Source: Nepenthes gracilis
Taxonomy: Eukaryota; Streptophyta; Magnoliopsida; Caryophyllales; Nepenthaceae
Direction of reading: 5' to 3'
Length of the DNA: 64,000 nt
Assembly (NCBI GenBank): GCA_033239525.1
Contig: BSYO01000038.1
Location: forward strand, 9,303,041 to 9,367,040
Shown piece by piece: positions 1 through 12,340 of this stretch. The first letter of the stretch is position 1, and each line of letters begins with the position of its first letter. The position numbers were made by a program, and so were the translations under genes. The notes beneath the pieces are model-generated. The model had not been told where the DNA came from, searched no databases, and saw nothing but the letters and a program-made list of their open reading frames with translations.

Positions 1-1826
1 TTGCCAAATTTCTAAGGAAAAATTGGTCACACACATGGGGTATTATGTATATAAAACCCTCCCCACACTTAGAAGAATTTAGAGAACCAAAATGACCCTC
101 AAAACCCCACGGCAGCAGCTACATGACAGTAGGGAAAAATTCAGCAACCAATGAGGACTTCGATAAATTTGATTTGGCAGCTGTGCCAACGGAAAAAATT
201 AGGTAAATTTTTCACTCCATATTAGACTATAGTAAGTATAAAATATAGTAAATTAATGAAACATTATATATTAATAGGAAAAATGGGAAAAAGAGGCATG
301 AAATGTGGCATGCATCAGCAGCTAGGCTGCTGATGGACGACACCTCTTGGCCTACTGATGCACAGCACCCCTCCGCTGCATCAACAACCGAGTTTTCCTA
401 CCTTTCAAACAGCTCTTTGAGCAGCTTAATTAGGATATGTTTGGCCACAAATAATACTAAATACTGGCCCTAGATTGTAGCCTCATTATTAACTAACAGA
501 GGGATGATGAATCAGCTAAACACTGGTTACAATCTAATGCAACCACCAAGCTGCTGCTGCATGCAGAAATTGGAGGAGTGACACGAGGGTTTAGTGGAAA
601 AGATGAGTCAAATTATTTAAGGCATGAATAGGGTAGAAGAAGGGAAAAGATGAAAGATTGTGAAGCACAAAACAATCGGGGGTAAAGTAAGGGAAAAAAG
701 GAAGGAAACCAAGAAGCAGCAAGGAGAAGTTCAACTGAATAAATCGGCAAGTGTACTTTGACCCTTTCCTTGATTGTTGAGCAATTTTTGGCTAATTTCT
801 CTTGAGTATTGATGATCCAATACTTGTATATACTTCCTTAGTTATCATAAATTCATGAGGAGTTGTAAAAAAAATTAAAAAAATGGGTGAACTGCCCTGG
901 ACACATGATAGTGTCCAAAATCAGGTTCTGATGTGGCAGTTCCTGATATTTGCTTCATATCGACCGCTAAATGGCTGAATTAGCCAATGACCAAAACTGG
1001 TCAAATAATCCTTATTTAATGAAGTAAAAGTGAAAAAAAAAATGAGCCTCTGAATCGTTCAAGGGGTTCAAAATCAGACCCAAACTCAGCTGTAAAACCA
1101 GCTTACCGGTTCTGCTGATACTGAAATTTCAGTTTCTGAAATTTAGCCAAACACGCCCCAAAATGGATTGATCCGGAGTCCAACCCGACTCGATTTACTA
1201 GTATTAGGTGTGGACTATCACCATGTAAACCGGTGGCCCAAGAAAATATGGGTCGAATACTGAACCGGACCCATGAACAACAAGGGTCTTGCTAAACTGC
1301 TTCTTTGAGCAGTTGGGGAAATAATTTTAAATAAAATACAACCCAAACGCAAAATGAGCCAAATCGATGCCAGAAGTTAGCTAAGACCTTAGAGGTGATA
1401 TTCAAGTATCGGTCCGTAAAAATCAAATCCAAATTAAATATGATTCAGACCCTCAAAGTTGGAATAAAATCTATCTGCATCAGCTGATGCTAATGCAGAA
1501 TATGTTTTGGGAATTTGTCCGAACCCTGCAAATATTGACTTGGACCGGCCTAAACAAAATTTATTCTTAAAGTTAAATCCCTTGGCTACAAGAGGACACC
1601 CAAAACCGGTCAAAAACCCAAAACCGGTCAATAATCCCAGTTGATCATTGACAAATAGATTAACTTCCCATGTATTCGTTTCCCAAAACCCCGACACCCG
1701 ATCTTTTAAATTTTCCTTCAAACCCGAAAGCCAGGGATGTAAATCGAGAAATGATAAGAACTTCGGTTTGGGACGAAATTAATATTAGACGATCTTTTGT
1801 GTCTATACTAAGTTTCCATATCCTAA
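1..1826. repeat. Tandem ~1.9-kb unit, copy 1 (left end cut by window)
   Basis: Base 1 corresponds to base 1,934 of the second copy, and near-identical sequence runs to about 1,826. The unit has a TATA-like stretch (TATATAAAACC near 50-60) and no credible long reading frame. It could be an LTR, part of a non-autonomous retroelement or a satellite-like unit. No primer-binding site or protein remnant was recognised. A ~107-bp spacer (1,827-1,933) separates it from copy 2. Confidence 0.85.
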
Positions 1827-1933
1827 AATTTTTACCAATGCATATCCAAACACCTTAAATTAAATCCTTCAAGATAATAGGCAAAATGAAAATTTTCACT
1901 CCGGTTGACAAAAACTGCTATTGGCAGCCATTT

Positions 1934-3740
1934 TTGCCAAATTTCTAAGGAAAAATTGGTCACACACATGGGGTATTATGTATATAAAACCCTCCCCACA
2001 CTTAAAGAATTTAGAGAACCAAAATGACCTCAAAACCCCACGGCAGCAGCTACATGACAAAGAGGGAAAAATTCAGCAACCAATGAGGACTTCGACAAAT
2101 TTGATTTGGCAGCTGTGCCAACGGAAAAAATTAGGTAAATTTTTCACTCCATATTAGACTATAGTAAGTATAAAATATAGTAAATTAATGAAACATTATA
2201 TATTAATAGGAAAAATGGGAAAAAGAGGCATGAATGTGGCATGCATCAGCAGCTAGGCTGCTGATGGACGACACCTCTTGGCCTACTCGATGCACAGCAC
2301 CCTCCGCTGCATCAACAACCGAGTTTTCCTACCTTTCAAACAGCTCTTTGAGCAGCTTAATTAGGATAAGTTTGGCCACAAATAATACTAAATACTGACC
2401 CTAGATTGTAGCCTCATTATTAACTAACAGAGGGATGATGAATCAGCTAAACACTGGTTACAATCTAATGCAACCACCAAGCTGCTGCATGCAAAATTGG
2501 AGGAGTGACACGAGGGTTTAGTGGATAAGATGAGTCAAATTATTTAAGGCATGAATAGGGTAGAAGAAGGGAAGAGATGAAAGATTGTGAAGCACAAAAC
2601 AATCGGGGGTAAAGTAAGGGAAAAAAGGAAGGAAACCAAGAAGCAGCAAGGAGAAGTTCAACTGAATAAATCGGCAAGTGTACTTTGACCCTTTCCTTGA
2701 TTGTTGAGCAATTTTTGGCTAATTTCTCTTGAGTATTGATGATCCAATACTTGTATATACTTCCTTAGTTATCATAAATTCATGAGGAGTTGTAAAAAAA
2801 AAATTAAAAATGGGTGAACCGGCCCTGGACACATGATAGTGTCCAAAATCAGGTTCTGATGTGGCAGTTCCTGATATTTGCTTCATATCGACCGCTAAAT
2901 GGCTGAATTAGCCAATGACCAAAACTGGTCAAATAATCCTTATTTAATGAAGTAAAAGTGAAAAAAAAATGAGCCTCTGAATCGCTCAAGGGGTTCAAAA
3001 TCAGACCCAAACTCAGCTGAAAACCAGCTTGCGGTTCTGCCGATACTCAAATTTCAGTTTCTCAAATTTAGCCAAACACGCCCAAAATGGATTGATCCGG
3101 AGTCCAACCCGACTCGATTTACTAGTATTAGGTGTGGACTATCACCATGTAAACCGGTGGCCCAAGAAAATATGGGTCGAATATCAACCGACCCATGAAC
3201 AACAAGGGTCTTGCTAAAATCGCTTTTTTGAGCAACTGGGAAATAATTTTAAATAAAATACAACCCAAACGCAAAATGAGCCAAATCGATGCCGAAGTTA
3301 GCTAAGACCTTAGAGGTGATATTCAAGTATCGGGTCCGTAAAATCAAATCCAAATTAAATATGATTCAGACCCTCAAAGTTGGAATAAAATCTATCTCGC
3401 ATCACCGATGCTAATGCAGAATATGTTTTGGGAATTTGGTCTCGAACCTGCAAATATTGACTTGGACCGCCTAAACAAAATTTATTCTTAAAGTTAAATC
3501 CCTTGGCTCACAAGAGGACACCCAAAACCTGGAAAACCCAAACCGGAATAATCCCAAACCATTGACAAATAGATTAACTTCCCATGTATTCGCTTCCCCA
3601 AAACCCCGACACCCGATCTTTTAAATTTTCCTTCAAACCCAAAGCTGGATGTAAATCGAGAAATGATAAGAACTTCGGTTTGGGGATTTAAATTAATATT
3701 AGACGATCTTTTGTGTCTATACTAAGTTTCCATATCCTAA
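1934..3740. repeat. Tandem ~1.9-kb unit, copy 2
   Basis: Direct repeat of copy 1 at high identity with scattered small differences. At 3,740 it jumps: 3,741-3,780 repeats an internal part of the unit (compare 1,572-1,607), then similarity is lost. This suggests a broken third copy or a recombination joint. The short open frames here (for example 1,921-2,157 and 3,029-3,217) resemble no family and are not called as genes. Confidence 0.85.
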
Positions 3741-3780
3741 GTTAAATCCTTGGCTACAAGAGGACACCCAAAACCGGGCC

Positions 3781-5490
3781 AAAAATAGGCCGATTGAATC
3801 ATGTTTAGGAAGCGAATCTGTCCCAGACCGTCTCAAACCTAAATGGGCTATGTTAGTAGATCCGATATCCGATCACCAAACCGACTCAAATTTGGGCACA
3901 AAATAGCTAAGACCAATATCCATGTCGTGTAAAATCGTATCGTGAAAATGGACTATATAACTCAGTGAACCGGTCCCTCAAAGCCTTTTCCAAACCGGTT
4001 CAACTTAAATGGTAATTTGAGCCATTTATTAAAAAGGGCCGAATCGGGTCCAAATTTGACTAAAAATTGACCGAACCAATAACCAATCGACCCGAAAAGG
4101 ATATTGGGATAATTATAAAAAAATTCAGGCTCAAAATAATTAGGAAACCCGGTCACCAGCCTTAACCGAACCGGTTCAAATGAACCGAAAAATTTTCAAA
4201 ACATGAATAAAATATTAAACGAACTCAAAACCTACCCCGACTTGACTTACTAACATCAATAAGTATTGAATTAAATTATTTAAATTTCGGTAAATTAATT
4301 GGCCACCAAATAGATTGAAAGACATTAAGTATGGAATAAAGTTTCATAGGCATTTTTCTGCATGTTCAAGGCCTATGGAAATATTATATTTGGATATCGT
4401 TTGATATGTTAAACTATATTCTTGAAATTTTGGAAGGAACTCTATGAAAATATGAAAAAAATTTAGTTACATCCAGTGACGTTCAGTTAAATTCTGTTAA
4501 GTTCGGTTATACAAGATCCCTTCAAAGTTGAAAAAGAAAAATTAGATCATGGATCTTTTTCAGAATGTGATATTCCCTGACATGCCTTAGAATATTACAG
4601 TGAAAAATCAAAGAATTGCTTTTATATGGCCCGTTAGTTTCGACCCCGTCTACCAGGATTATAGGTAGTACCACCCATCTCGAGGTGTAAGGAGGACAAG
4701 AATTGAATTGTGGAATTAAGCACAATCCTGATTATAGAAGTAAGCACAATCTATCCTATTACTAGGGTATTTGCCTTAAATTGTGTGGATTAACACAATC
4801 CTTTCTTCAATTTATCCACTCCGTTAATTGGTAAGGCCTACTGATCCTGATCCCTAAAGATAAGGAAAATAAATATAGTCAATAAAAGTTAAGAAATAAA
4901 GAGAGGTAAATGCATTGCACTTCATATATCTGCTCCTATTTATATATGTTAATGTATATTCTGTATAAAATATATATCTTTGTATGTTATGTACATTGCT
5001 GAACATTTGGCCAACTCGCTTGCTGTTTTTACTTTCCTTCAGACAAGTCTCAAGAAATGATGAAAAATGAACAGGATTAGGAAAGAAGTTTGAGGTGGCC
5101 ATAATTTTGTTATGACGTATATGTTGTACTTGGGATGATGAAAAGAAAGAAAAAAATAATGTGTACTGTATAATATTGTATTTTAGACATGTTGTATTTT
5201 GATAATAATGGAATTGCTTCCGTTATGATATAGAATATATATTTCCGTCAAGTTTAAATTCCTATGGATGTTTAGTAAGCATTTTCCTTAGTTTAGACTA
5301 ATATCAAGAATGAATAATGTGATATTAGAGCCAGTATAATTTATGACTAATGTTAGGATCCTATCTATTATAATAATAATATTATTAATGATAAGTACAA
5401 TGACGTATGACGTGGGACGTCACAGTTTTCAAATAAAATTCATCATCCATAATGTTTTATTGCTCACTTCCATTACCACAATGAATTCAA
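3781..5490. other. Spacer without recognisable gene
   Basis: AT-rich sequence with several AACCGGTTC-like words between 3,960 and 4,190 that echo the word usage of the tandem unit. Two short minus-strand open stretches (4,522-4,725 and 4,854-5,102) have no family resemblance that I recognise. Confidence 0.5.
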
Positions 5491-5499
5491 CTTCAGTGG

Positions 5500-6760
5500 T
5501 AGAGAATGCAACACATTTTTATAGCATGAACTACTTCTCCCACAAATATAACCAAATATACCGAAGCGAACTTCCGAGAGTTAATGTCGCCCGCTATGTC
5601 AGTATCTGTAAACCCAACCAAGAGCGGCTTACTATTGTTAAAGCACAAACACATCTTAAAAGTACCACGAAAATATCTATGTATCCACTTTATCGCAAAT
5701 CAATACTCTTTTTCAGGATTAGAAAGGAAGCAACTAACAGCTCCAACCGCATAAACAATGTCCAACCTCGAACACATCATTACATACATTAAACTCATAA
5801 TGACAAAAATATAATAAAAAACATGTCTCATACAGTCCTTATCATCCTCCATACAAGGACTTGTCTAAGTGCTCAACCTAATATGATTAACAAGTAAAGT
5901 GCCCATTAGTTTGAACTTCTTTGTATTGAAATGTTGAAATACCTTTTCAATGTAACCTTTTTGCAACATCCAAAAGCCTTTGCTTTTTGGTCACGGAAAA
6001 TTTTTATACTAAGGATTTGATTTACCAGCTCTAAGTCTTTCATAGAAAAAGACTTTCCATGTTACTTATTTAACACACTAATCTGAGATGTGTTACTCAC
6101 AACAATAAGCATGTCATCTATATAAGATAAGAAGATAACAAAGTTCTCTTTCAAGAACCTTTGAGCAAATATGCAATAATCCGAAATAGTCTTCTAGTAG
6201 CCTTACTCTACCATCAATGACTTAAACTTCTTATACAATTGCCTCAGACTTACTTTTGCACATATGGCTATTCTTCAAGCAGCATACTAGAAGCTCCTTC
6301 TAAATTTGAAACCCCTCCAATTGTTCCATGTAAATTTTCTCCTCAAGATCACTGTGGAGAAAAACAATCCGCATATTTAGTTATTCAACTTCTAGATCAA
6401 AGCTTGTAGCTAGTCCAAGACCAAGTCAATTAGAAGGCATATTCACAACAAGTGAAAAAATCTTCTTAAAATCAATACCCTTCCGTTAGCTAAACTCCTT
6501 CAAAAAAACATCGTATTGTATCTTGGTTATGGGTTATTCTCTTCAAATTACAACAAAAAACTCACTTGTTATTTAATACTCTTTTTCCCTTAGGTAGTTT
6601 AGTGAGTTCAGAAATATGATTCTCATACAAAAGCTTCATCTCATTTTATATTATATCTATCCACTCCATCGTGTAGTCATCCTCCAAAATATCATTTAAA
6701 CATTTAGGCTCTCTGCTATCAATAAATAACACATAATCATCAGCTAATAAGTGCATAGAA
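5500..6760 (-). mobile_element. Decayed copia pol (reverse transcriptase–RNase H)
   Basis: The minus strand, with stops and frame changes, gives a recognisable Ty1/copia polyprotein order. From high to low coordinates: a segment reading MEWIDIIENEMKLLYENH (RT start, ~6,690-6,630), a HSDLEEKIYMEQLEGF-like segment (~6,360), the catalytic YIDD box at 6,124-6,113 followed by MLIV, a LVNHIRLS-like linker (~5,890), and RNase H with LMYVMMCSRLDIVYAVGAVS (5,805-5,745) and DTDIAGDINSRK (~5,600-5,565). Numerous stops show it is dead. It may be part of the same element as the minus-strand gag at 11.3-11.8 kb, since removing the 2.5-kb solo LTR between them leaves a spacing close to a normal copia body. 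I could not recognise integrase between them. Confidence 0.8.
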
Positions 6761-7774
6761 GAATGTTAATATCTCATGAATCGTCGAAGTGAGATGGACA
6801 GCATAACCTCAAGAGCTTTACGACGAATATAATCATAAATCTCATCATCAACATCATCATCCACCTCATCAAAGGTGAAAAAACCTCGATCTCCATCCCC
6901 TCTATGATCACCCCGAGCATCATCATCAACTTAAATTGGCATCGGTGTAAGGTACAAGTTTTAAAATTTTAATTTTGATCATGATTAATTAAATTAAGAT
7001 AAGTGAAACTGTGGTCAAAGGAAGAAAATTGGGTCAAGGATAACTTTTGATTGGGTCATGTCAACTTAAAGGATGTTTAATAGGTGCCCGACGGACACAT
7101 ACGTATTCTGGGCAGAGAGATCACATTTAACGAACGCTTAACCAAAGTTCGAGCACGTTTTACAGTATGTTCACACTCAATACACACTCGAGGGATACTC
7201 GAGCGCGTATGGTAGAATGCCAGTGTCTAACGCGTGCCTAGTATGATGCTCAAGCGCCATTATATTTGGCCACGATGCTCGATATGCACCTAATGAGCAC
7301 ACGTGTGCCAGTCTACAATATGACATATCCGACTAATTTTTAATCATTTTCTACCAAATTTTGAAAGAAGAAAGAGGAAATGAAGAGGAGAAGAGACAAA
7401 AAAAGAGCAGAAGTTAGAGAAGGCCACTTGAAGTGAATCAAAACAAGATTTTAATAAAATTAAAATTAATACATATACATCCTAAACCCCCTTTCATTTA
7501 TTACTGAATTCCTTCTACTTCTTAAAGTATTTATTGTTCCAAATGCTTATGCATATTATATTTTGTGGATAAATTGTTTATACTTCACACGCATGAATTT
7601 CTATTCCCATTCCTTACAATTTTTATGAAAATCATATTCTTAGTTTATACACATTGTATTTTTCAACTAATTTATGTAAGTTTCTTTCATACATATACTG
7701 AAATCATGATTAAATAACTCTCGCATACTTTAAATTCGTACATAATGTCATACATGTTTAAATGTATCTTTCAT
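6761..7774. other. Spacer left of the solo LTR
   Basis: No gene recognised. A moderately GC-rich patch (7,080-7,330) has several CTCGAG/TGCTCGA words and a G-box-like CACGTG. A GA-rich stretch follows at 7,365-7,430. Similar words occur in the LTR-like segment after 61,891, so this may be decayed LTR sequence. Confidence 0.35.
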
Positions 7775-10243
7775 TGTAATATTCCGGATCCCGATTGGAT
7801 TATTTTAATATTAATTGTGATTTTTGGGTATTTCGGACGTGGTGAAAATAATTTAAAATATCGTAAAATTTTCGGGAATAATCGGAGGTGCGGAGTGGGG
7901 CCCGGAGTGTGCCCGTAATGTTGTTCGGAGGTCGAGTTGGATTTAAAAATAAAAGAAAGTTATATATATATATATATATAATAATAATAAGTAAAAGGAA
8001 AAAGAAAGAGAAAAGGGGGAGAAAAAAGTCGGGGAGAGAGAAGAGGAGAGAGAGTGCGACAGCTAGGGTTGCGCAAGGAAGAAGAAGAAGAAGAGAAGGG
8101 AGGAGGAAGCGGCGGCGGCGGCGGCGGTGGCGGTGGTGGCGGAGATCAGTGGGGAATCGGCGGCGTGCGGTGGTTGTGGGGAGGTTGCGATTGTTGTGGG
8201 TTGAGGCGGCGACGGATTTGGGTGAGGAAATCGGTGTCGGGAGAGTCGACGGCGGCCGTTTGAGGTGGTAGCGGCGACATCTGTGGTCGCAGTGGTGGGA
8301 GATGGTGAGCGGAGGTTGCGGCATGCGGTGGTGGTGCGAGCGGTGCGAGGGGAGAGAGAAGGTGGCGAGAAGTTGCAGCGAGGAGAAAGACGGCAGTGGC
8401 TTCGGCGTTGGCACGGCTGGGTGAGGCGGAGGAGGCCGGCGACGGCCACGTGAGGTGGCGAGGTGGTCGATCGGCGGCAGCGGAGCGGGTGGCAGAGGCC
8501 GTGCGCGGAGGAGAAGAAGGGGCGCGCGGAGGAGAGAGAGGCACGCGGTGGCAGGAGAGAGAAATGCCATATTGAGTGCTTGGGACATCCTTTCTTCGAA
8601 TCCCAGTATGATGTTAAGGCAAGTATCCTATAGCCCTATTCTTGGTCCGATTTAATTTTGGTGCATTTTGACTATCACTGATTTTACTAACATGCATGTA
8701 TTTTTAAATACCCTCAATTTATCAATCAGGTACATGCATGTATATTTTATCGTTGTGCGGTGGTCTTGTACTGGTATTTATGATTTGGAGGGTTTTTGGA
8801 CACCCGGACGATGTATATGTATGTTTGTGTGTCCGTATATTGTGGGACCATGAACCAGGCCTTGCACTAACCATGCATGTTGCCGGGGGTGGGATCACTA
8901 CGGGACCGTGGTGGTCTGAGACCCTAGGGGTCGATTTGTGATCCGAGGCATTGGCTATTTGTGGCGCCGCTCCCGACGGGGAGGCTGTCCCGACGGGGAC
9001 GTATATGATTGGCTACTTCCGCCGTAAGGAATGTTGAGGCTACCGCCGTAAGGAAGATATTTAGAATGACCCGCCCACCGTGTACTTAAATGAGAACCAT
9101 CATAAGGAATTGAAGGAAAACTAATATATTCGGACGTCCTAATATATAACTAAAACTTGAGGTTGCACCCAAAGCCACGGGTGGTAAAACATAGTGAGCA
9201 AGTTCCTAATCTACGGGAGACAGAAAGACATGGATGGCCTTGAGCCATCGGGCCTAATTCGTAGCCGATATATAGCCGTGGTTACCGAACGAGGGTAACC
9301 CTTCCTCAAGTTGGTATCATTGATCTTTGGTTCTCCGATTTCGTGCATGCTTTGTATTTTTGCACGTATTTAGGTGTACGGTGATTTGAGATACGTGGTT
9401 TTGGCCTTACGGAGGCGATAGAAATGTCTCGCGTCTTAATGTGATAAACCCGGAACGTGTTTTGATTTATGTTTTAGTTCCGACGGTTTTCTCTTGATTT
9501 CTGCATTATGAGTTTTAGATCCGGACGACGGTATGTGTCCCACGCGGATGTGGTGACGGTCGCGATTATGTAATGTAACCTCGGATCATATGATATGATA
9601 TCGTCTATGAGATTTTACCGGATCGTGGTTTATATGATTTTGTCCCGAAGGGACGAGTTATTATGGACGACGATTTAGTACGAGACATCTCCTCGATTTT
9701 CGGGGATTTCACGGACATGGTGTTTTGTTTTACGTGATTGCTATGCGATATCCCTACTTCTGATTTATGTGTACCGTTTTATACGATTCTTGATACTTGC
9801 TGAGCTCTAGGCTCACGTTTTCATATTTTATCCCTTCAGACTAGTGACATGGATACGCTTGCAGGAACTCGGACGTGATCGGGTTCGGATATTCCTTTTG
9901 GCGAGTGGAGAGGTTATATTTGGTATATTTCTAATCTCGAGGATATGGTATGGTTATTATTTATGGCCGGATGGTGGCCTTGATCATTGTATGCGAAATA
10001 TTATAGTTATTGCATTATATGGATGAGTTGTTGTAAATTTGGATACCTCACTTGCGATTATGGATAGCAGTCAATGTATTATTTGTCCGGATTCATATCC
10101 GATGAGATCTTGTGCGGATTTTATTTATTTTGGGTCCTGCTTGTGTATGATTATCACATCCGGGATGTGTTATTGTGGTTGATAGAAATCTTATTATGGA
10201 TTTTATTTTTGACCTGCGTATATTGTGGTCCCGGGTCGTGACA
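7775..10243 (+). mobile_element. Solo LTR, Ty3/gypsy (Tekay/Del-like) type
   Basis: The segment starts TGTAATATTCCGG and ends GGGTCGTGACA, that is TG...CA termini. It is flanked on both sides by the same five bases TTCAT (7,770-7,774 and 10,244-10,248), a perfect target-site duplication. There is no internal domain and no second LTR, so it is a solo LTR left by LTR–LTR recombination. From left to right it has an (AT)n TATA-like tract, a GA- then GCGG-rich leader (7,990-8,560), a splice-donor-like AAGGCAAGT (8,615-8,623) and a paired motif (CCGCCGTAAGGAA, ~9,020 and ~9,044). The CGTGACA terminus and overall style resemble LTRs of Tekay/Del chromoviruses; the lineage is inferred, the structure is seen. 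Open frames on both strands in 7,800-8,655 come from low-complexity GC-rich DNA. Confidence 0.9.
7960..8560. repeat. Low-complexity AT, GA and GCGG tracts inside the solo LTR
   Basis: A (TA)n tract (7,961-7,980), (ATA)n, purine-rich GA/GAA runs (7,990-8,105) and (GGC)n/(GGT)n runs (8,108-8,140) followed by GC-rich DNA. The purine-rich part sits where an LTR transcript leader would be. Confidence 0.8.
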
Positions 10244-10248
10244 TTCAT

Positions 10249-11270
10249 ATTCCCAAAATTCTTTAAATTCTTTCGCATGTTTATAATGTAAGAAAATGAT
10301 TGCTGAATTTTTTTACAAATTTGAACTAACAGCTCATATGTTGTAAATTTCAGAATGTGATTGCTATATGCTTTAAAATTTACATATTTAAGTTCCTGCA
10401 CAAATTTTATACAATACGTGATAAGAAATCAATGGAATTTGAAGGAAAACTCTACAATTTGTGAATGAATTAAGACTATTTTCTCCGAGATAAGAAAATA
10501 CAATAATTATTTATAATTGTACAAAATTTTTATTTATTTATATATCAGACCATTGTAAGAAAATCAGTAATGGTATATTATAACATGTATTAATATATTA
10601 TAATAGTAATCAAAATTTGAATATATCATCGCGGGTGAAAGCGGCGTTTGGTTCTATCCATAGGGTTATATGTAGAACGGCTCACTTACGGGTCTTAAGT
10701 AGTAGTATAATGTCTTTGATTATGTAAAAACAAATATAATTCGGGTTTTGATTAACCAGTCCTTTGTCAGTAAAGCCCTGCTGGCCTTTAGGCTATAAGA
10801 ATTAGCATGTTTGAACATAATTTGCATGGCACTTTTCGATTAAGAATTGAAAAAGAAAAATTTAAAAGTTGTACACGTTTGTTATGAAAATTCGTAACTT
10901 ATGAAATTTGAATTATTATTCTTACAGTATGATTTAAGGTAAAATGTACATTAATTATGCAAATTATATACCTTTCTAAATTTTTAACTCACTCTTACTT
11001 TTATTTTTCGCTAACCCCTTCATATAAGCGGCCTGAATTACTTATAGGAAGGTAGGATTGATCGAAGAGTTATTCGAAGACAATAGAATCAAGAATGTGG
11101 ATAATTTGAATGTCGTAATTGTCTTAAAATAATAGTTTTAGGGCATTTACCTTTACCTTGGGTGAACAGTTTTGTATTAATTTAGTTATTGTGATATTTA
11201 TAGTTAGCAGTGTAGTAGAATGTTCATTTATCCAACAGCAAACTATTGTGGTTGTTAACTTTGATTTTGT
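10249..11270. other. Spacer without recognisable gene
   Basis: AT-rich sequence with a short GC-richer patch at 10,625-10,700. No protein family or RNA gene was recognised on either strand. If the copia pol and gag remnants flanking the solo LTR are one element, part of this would be decayed copia interior. Confidence 0.4.
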
Positions 11271-11780
11271 TTAGACACAATTTGAAACGGTATTGACAAT
11301 GATGATACAAATAAACTCCCACGAATCTGATAATATGGTTAACCATAAACCTAGTAATTCATCATCAAATCTTATACCCATGTCACTCAATTGATCAACC
11401 CTACCATAAAACTCATTGAAATGGTCGATTATAAAAACCCCTTTGGAGTATTTTACTTGAATCAACTTCATCAACTAATACAATTTATTGTTGCCTGTTT
11501 TTAAAGTATAAAATACTTCAAGTTTTTCCTATAGAGCATTCACATGCTTTTCATTGTGGATGTAATTATAAATGTTATCATTAACGGTCATCAAAAATAC
11601 CCACAAACTTATTCATATTTAAATGCCTAGAGTTTATCATATTTGCTTCGGGCTTTTGGGTAGCAAACATAGAGAAATGCACTATTTCAACAAACAATAA
11701 ATATTTCATCTTGTTTCTTTAAATATCAAAATTCGTGTCATTCAAACAAATTATTTTGTTACCATCTTCCATCAATTTAA
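11271..11780 (-). mobile_element. Decayed copia gag (UBN2 type)
   Basis: Minus-strand translation with one or two frame changes gives a copia Gag core: an N-terminal NFDI-RNKMKYLLFV stretch, an NIYNYIHNEKHVNALWEKLE stretch, and the clean 11,474-11,271 frame with VKYSKGVFIIDHFNEFYG, VDQLSDMGIRFDDELLG and LSDSWEF. These match the NHLNEF / QLxxMGIKFDDE / LPDSWE signatures of copia gag-polypeptide families. Upstream on the same strand lies an initiator-tRNA-type primer-binding site. Stops between blocks mark it as non-functional. Confidence 0.82.
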
Positions 11781-11803
11781 ATAATTTTGAAACAAACCTA
11801 AAT

Positions 11804-11815
11804 GCTCAGATACCA
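11804..11815 (-). other. Primer-binding site of the decayed copia element
   Basis: On the minus strand this reads TGGTATCTGAGC, one base from the usual plant copia PBS TGGTATCAGAGC (complement of initiator tRNA-Met). It lies immediately upstream of the gag remnant in the expected order. Confidence 0.7.
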
Positions 11816-11817
11816 CA

Positions 11818-12340
11818 TATTAGATTCTAATTACCAAAACTTTACTCACAATGCTGCAAATCAATCTCTATAATGATCGTTTCCCAAACCTTTTGTTGAA
11901 CCCGCAAAGAGGCAATACAATAATACACAACAGTAATCATAATAATAAAATATAATATTTTACATGAAAAATTCCTTTGAATATAAGAAGAAAAATTATG
12001 AGACTCTAAATCTATAAAGATATCCACTATGTGATCAATTTGATTATAAAAACATCCAACAATCAATAATAAAATATCTTATAAAAAATAATACAAGTAA
12101 TAGAGAGGATAAGAATAAATGAGAAGAAAATAACAGATAAAAGCATTCTTCTCAATAACAATAACAATGTACCAAAGAATAGACGAAAATTAAACACAAT
12201 TCGAAACTCAAACAGATAAATAAATCTTCCTCATTTTCCTATCTCTCTCTTTTTTCTCTTTTTCTCTCTGTTTTGGTGCTTTAAAAGAGGTCTAAAAAAT
12301 CTATGGAACCAGATTTGGTTAGATTTACCTTTAATATGAA
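11818..12340 (-). mobile_element. Probable 5' LTR of the decayed copia element
   Basis: It lies on the far side of the PBS from gag. On the minus strand it has a TTTTAAAG TATA-like box (~12,282-12,275) followed by a GA-rich leader, the same layout as in the copia-type LTR at 33.4-34.3 kb. The outer boundary is uncertain, because no matching LTR partner was identified. Confidence 0.45.

Noticed and set aside
5321..5333. TGATATTAGAGCC, close to a copia primer-binding site on the plus strand
   Set aside because: The orientation conflicts with the minus-strand copia pol next to it and no paired LTR was found; a two-mismatch 13-mer is weak evidence.
5343..5792. 149-codon plus-strand ORF
   Set aside because: The opposite strand carries recognisable copia RNase H over 5,500-5,800, so this frame is its shadow.
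7800..8588. 262-codon minus-strand open frame, Pro/Ser/Arg-rich
   Set aside because: It lies wholly inside the solo LTR, over GC-rich low-complexity tracts. Several frames on both strands stay open there for compositional reasons.
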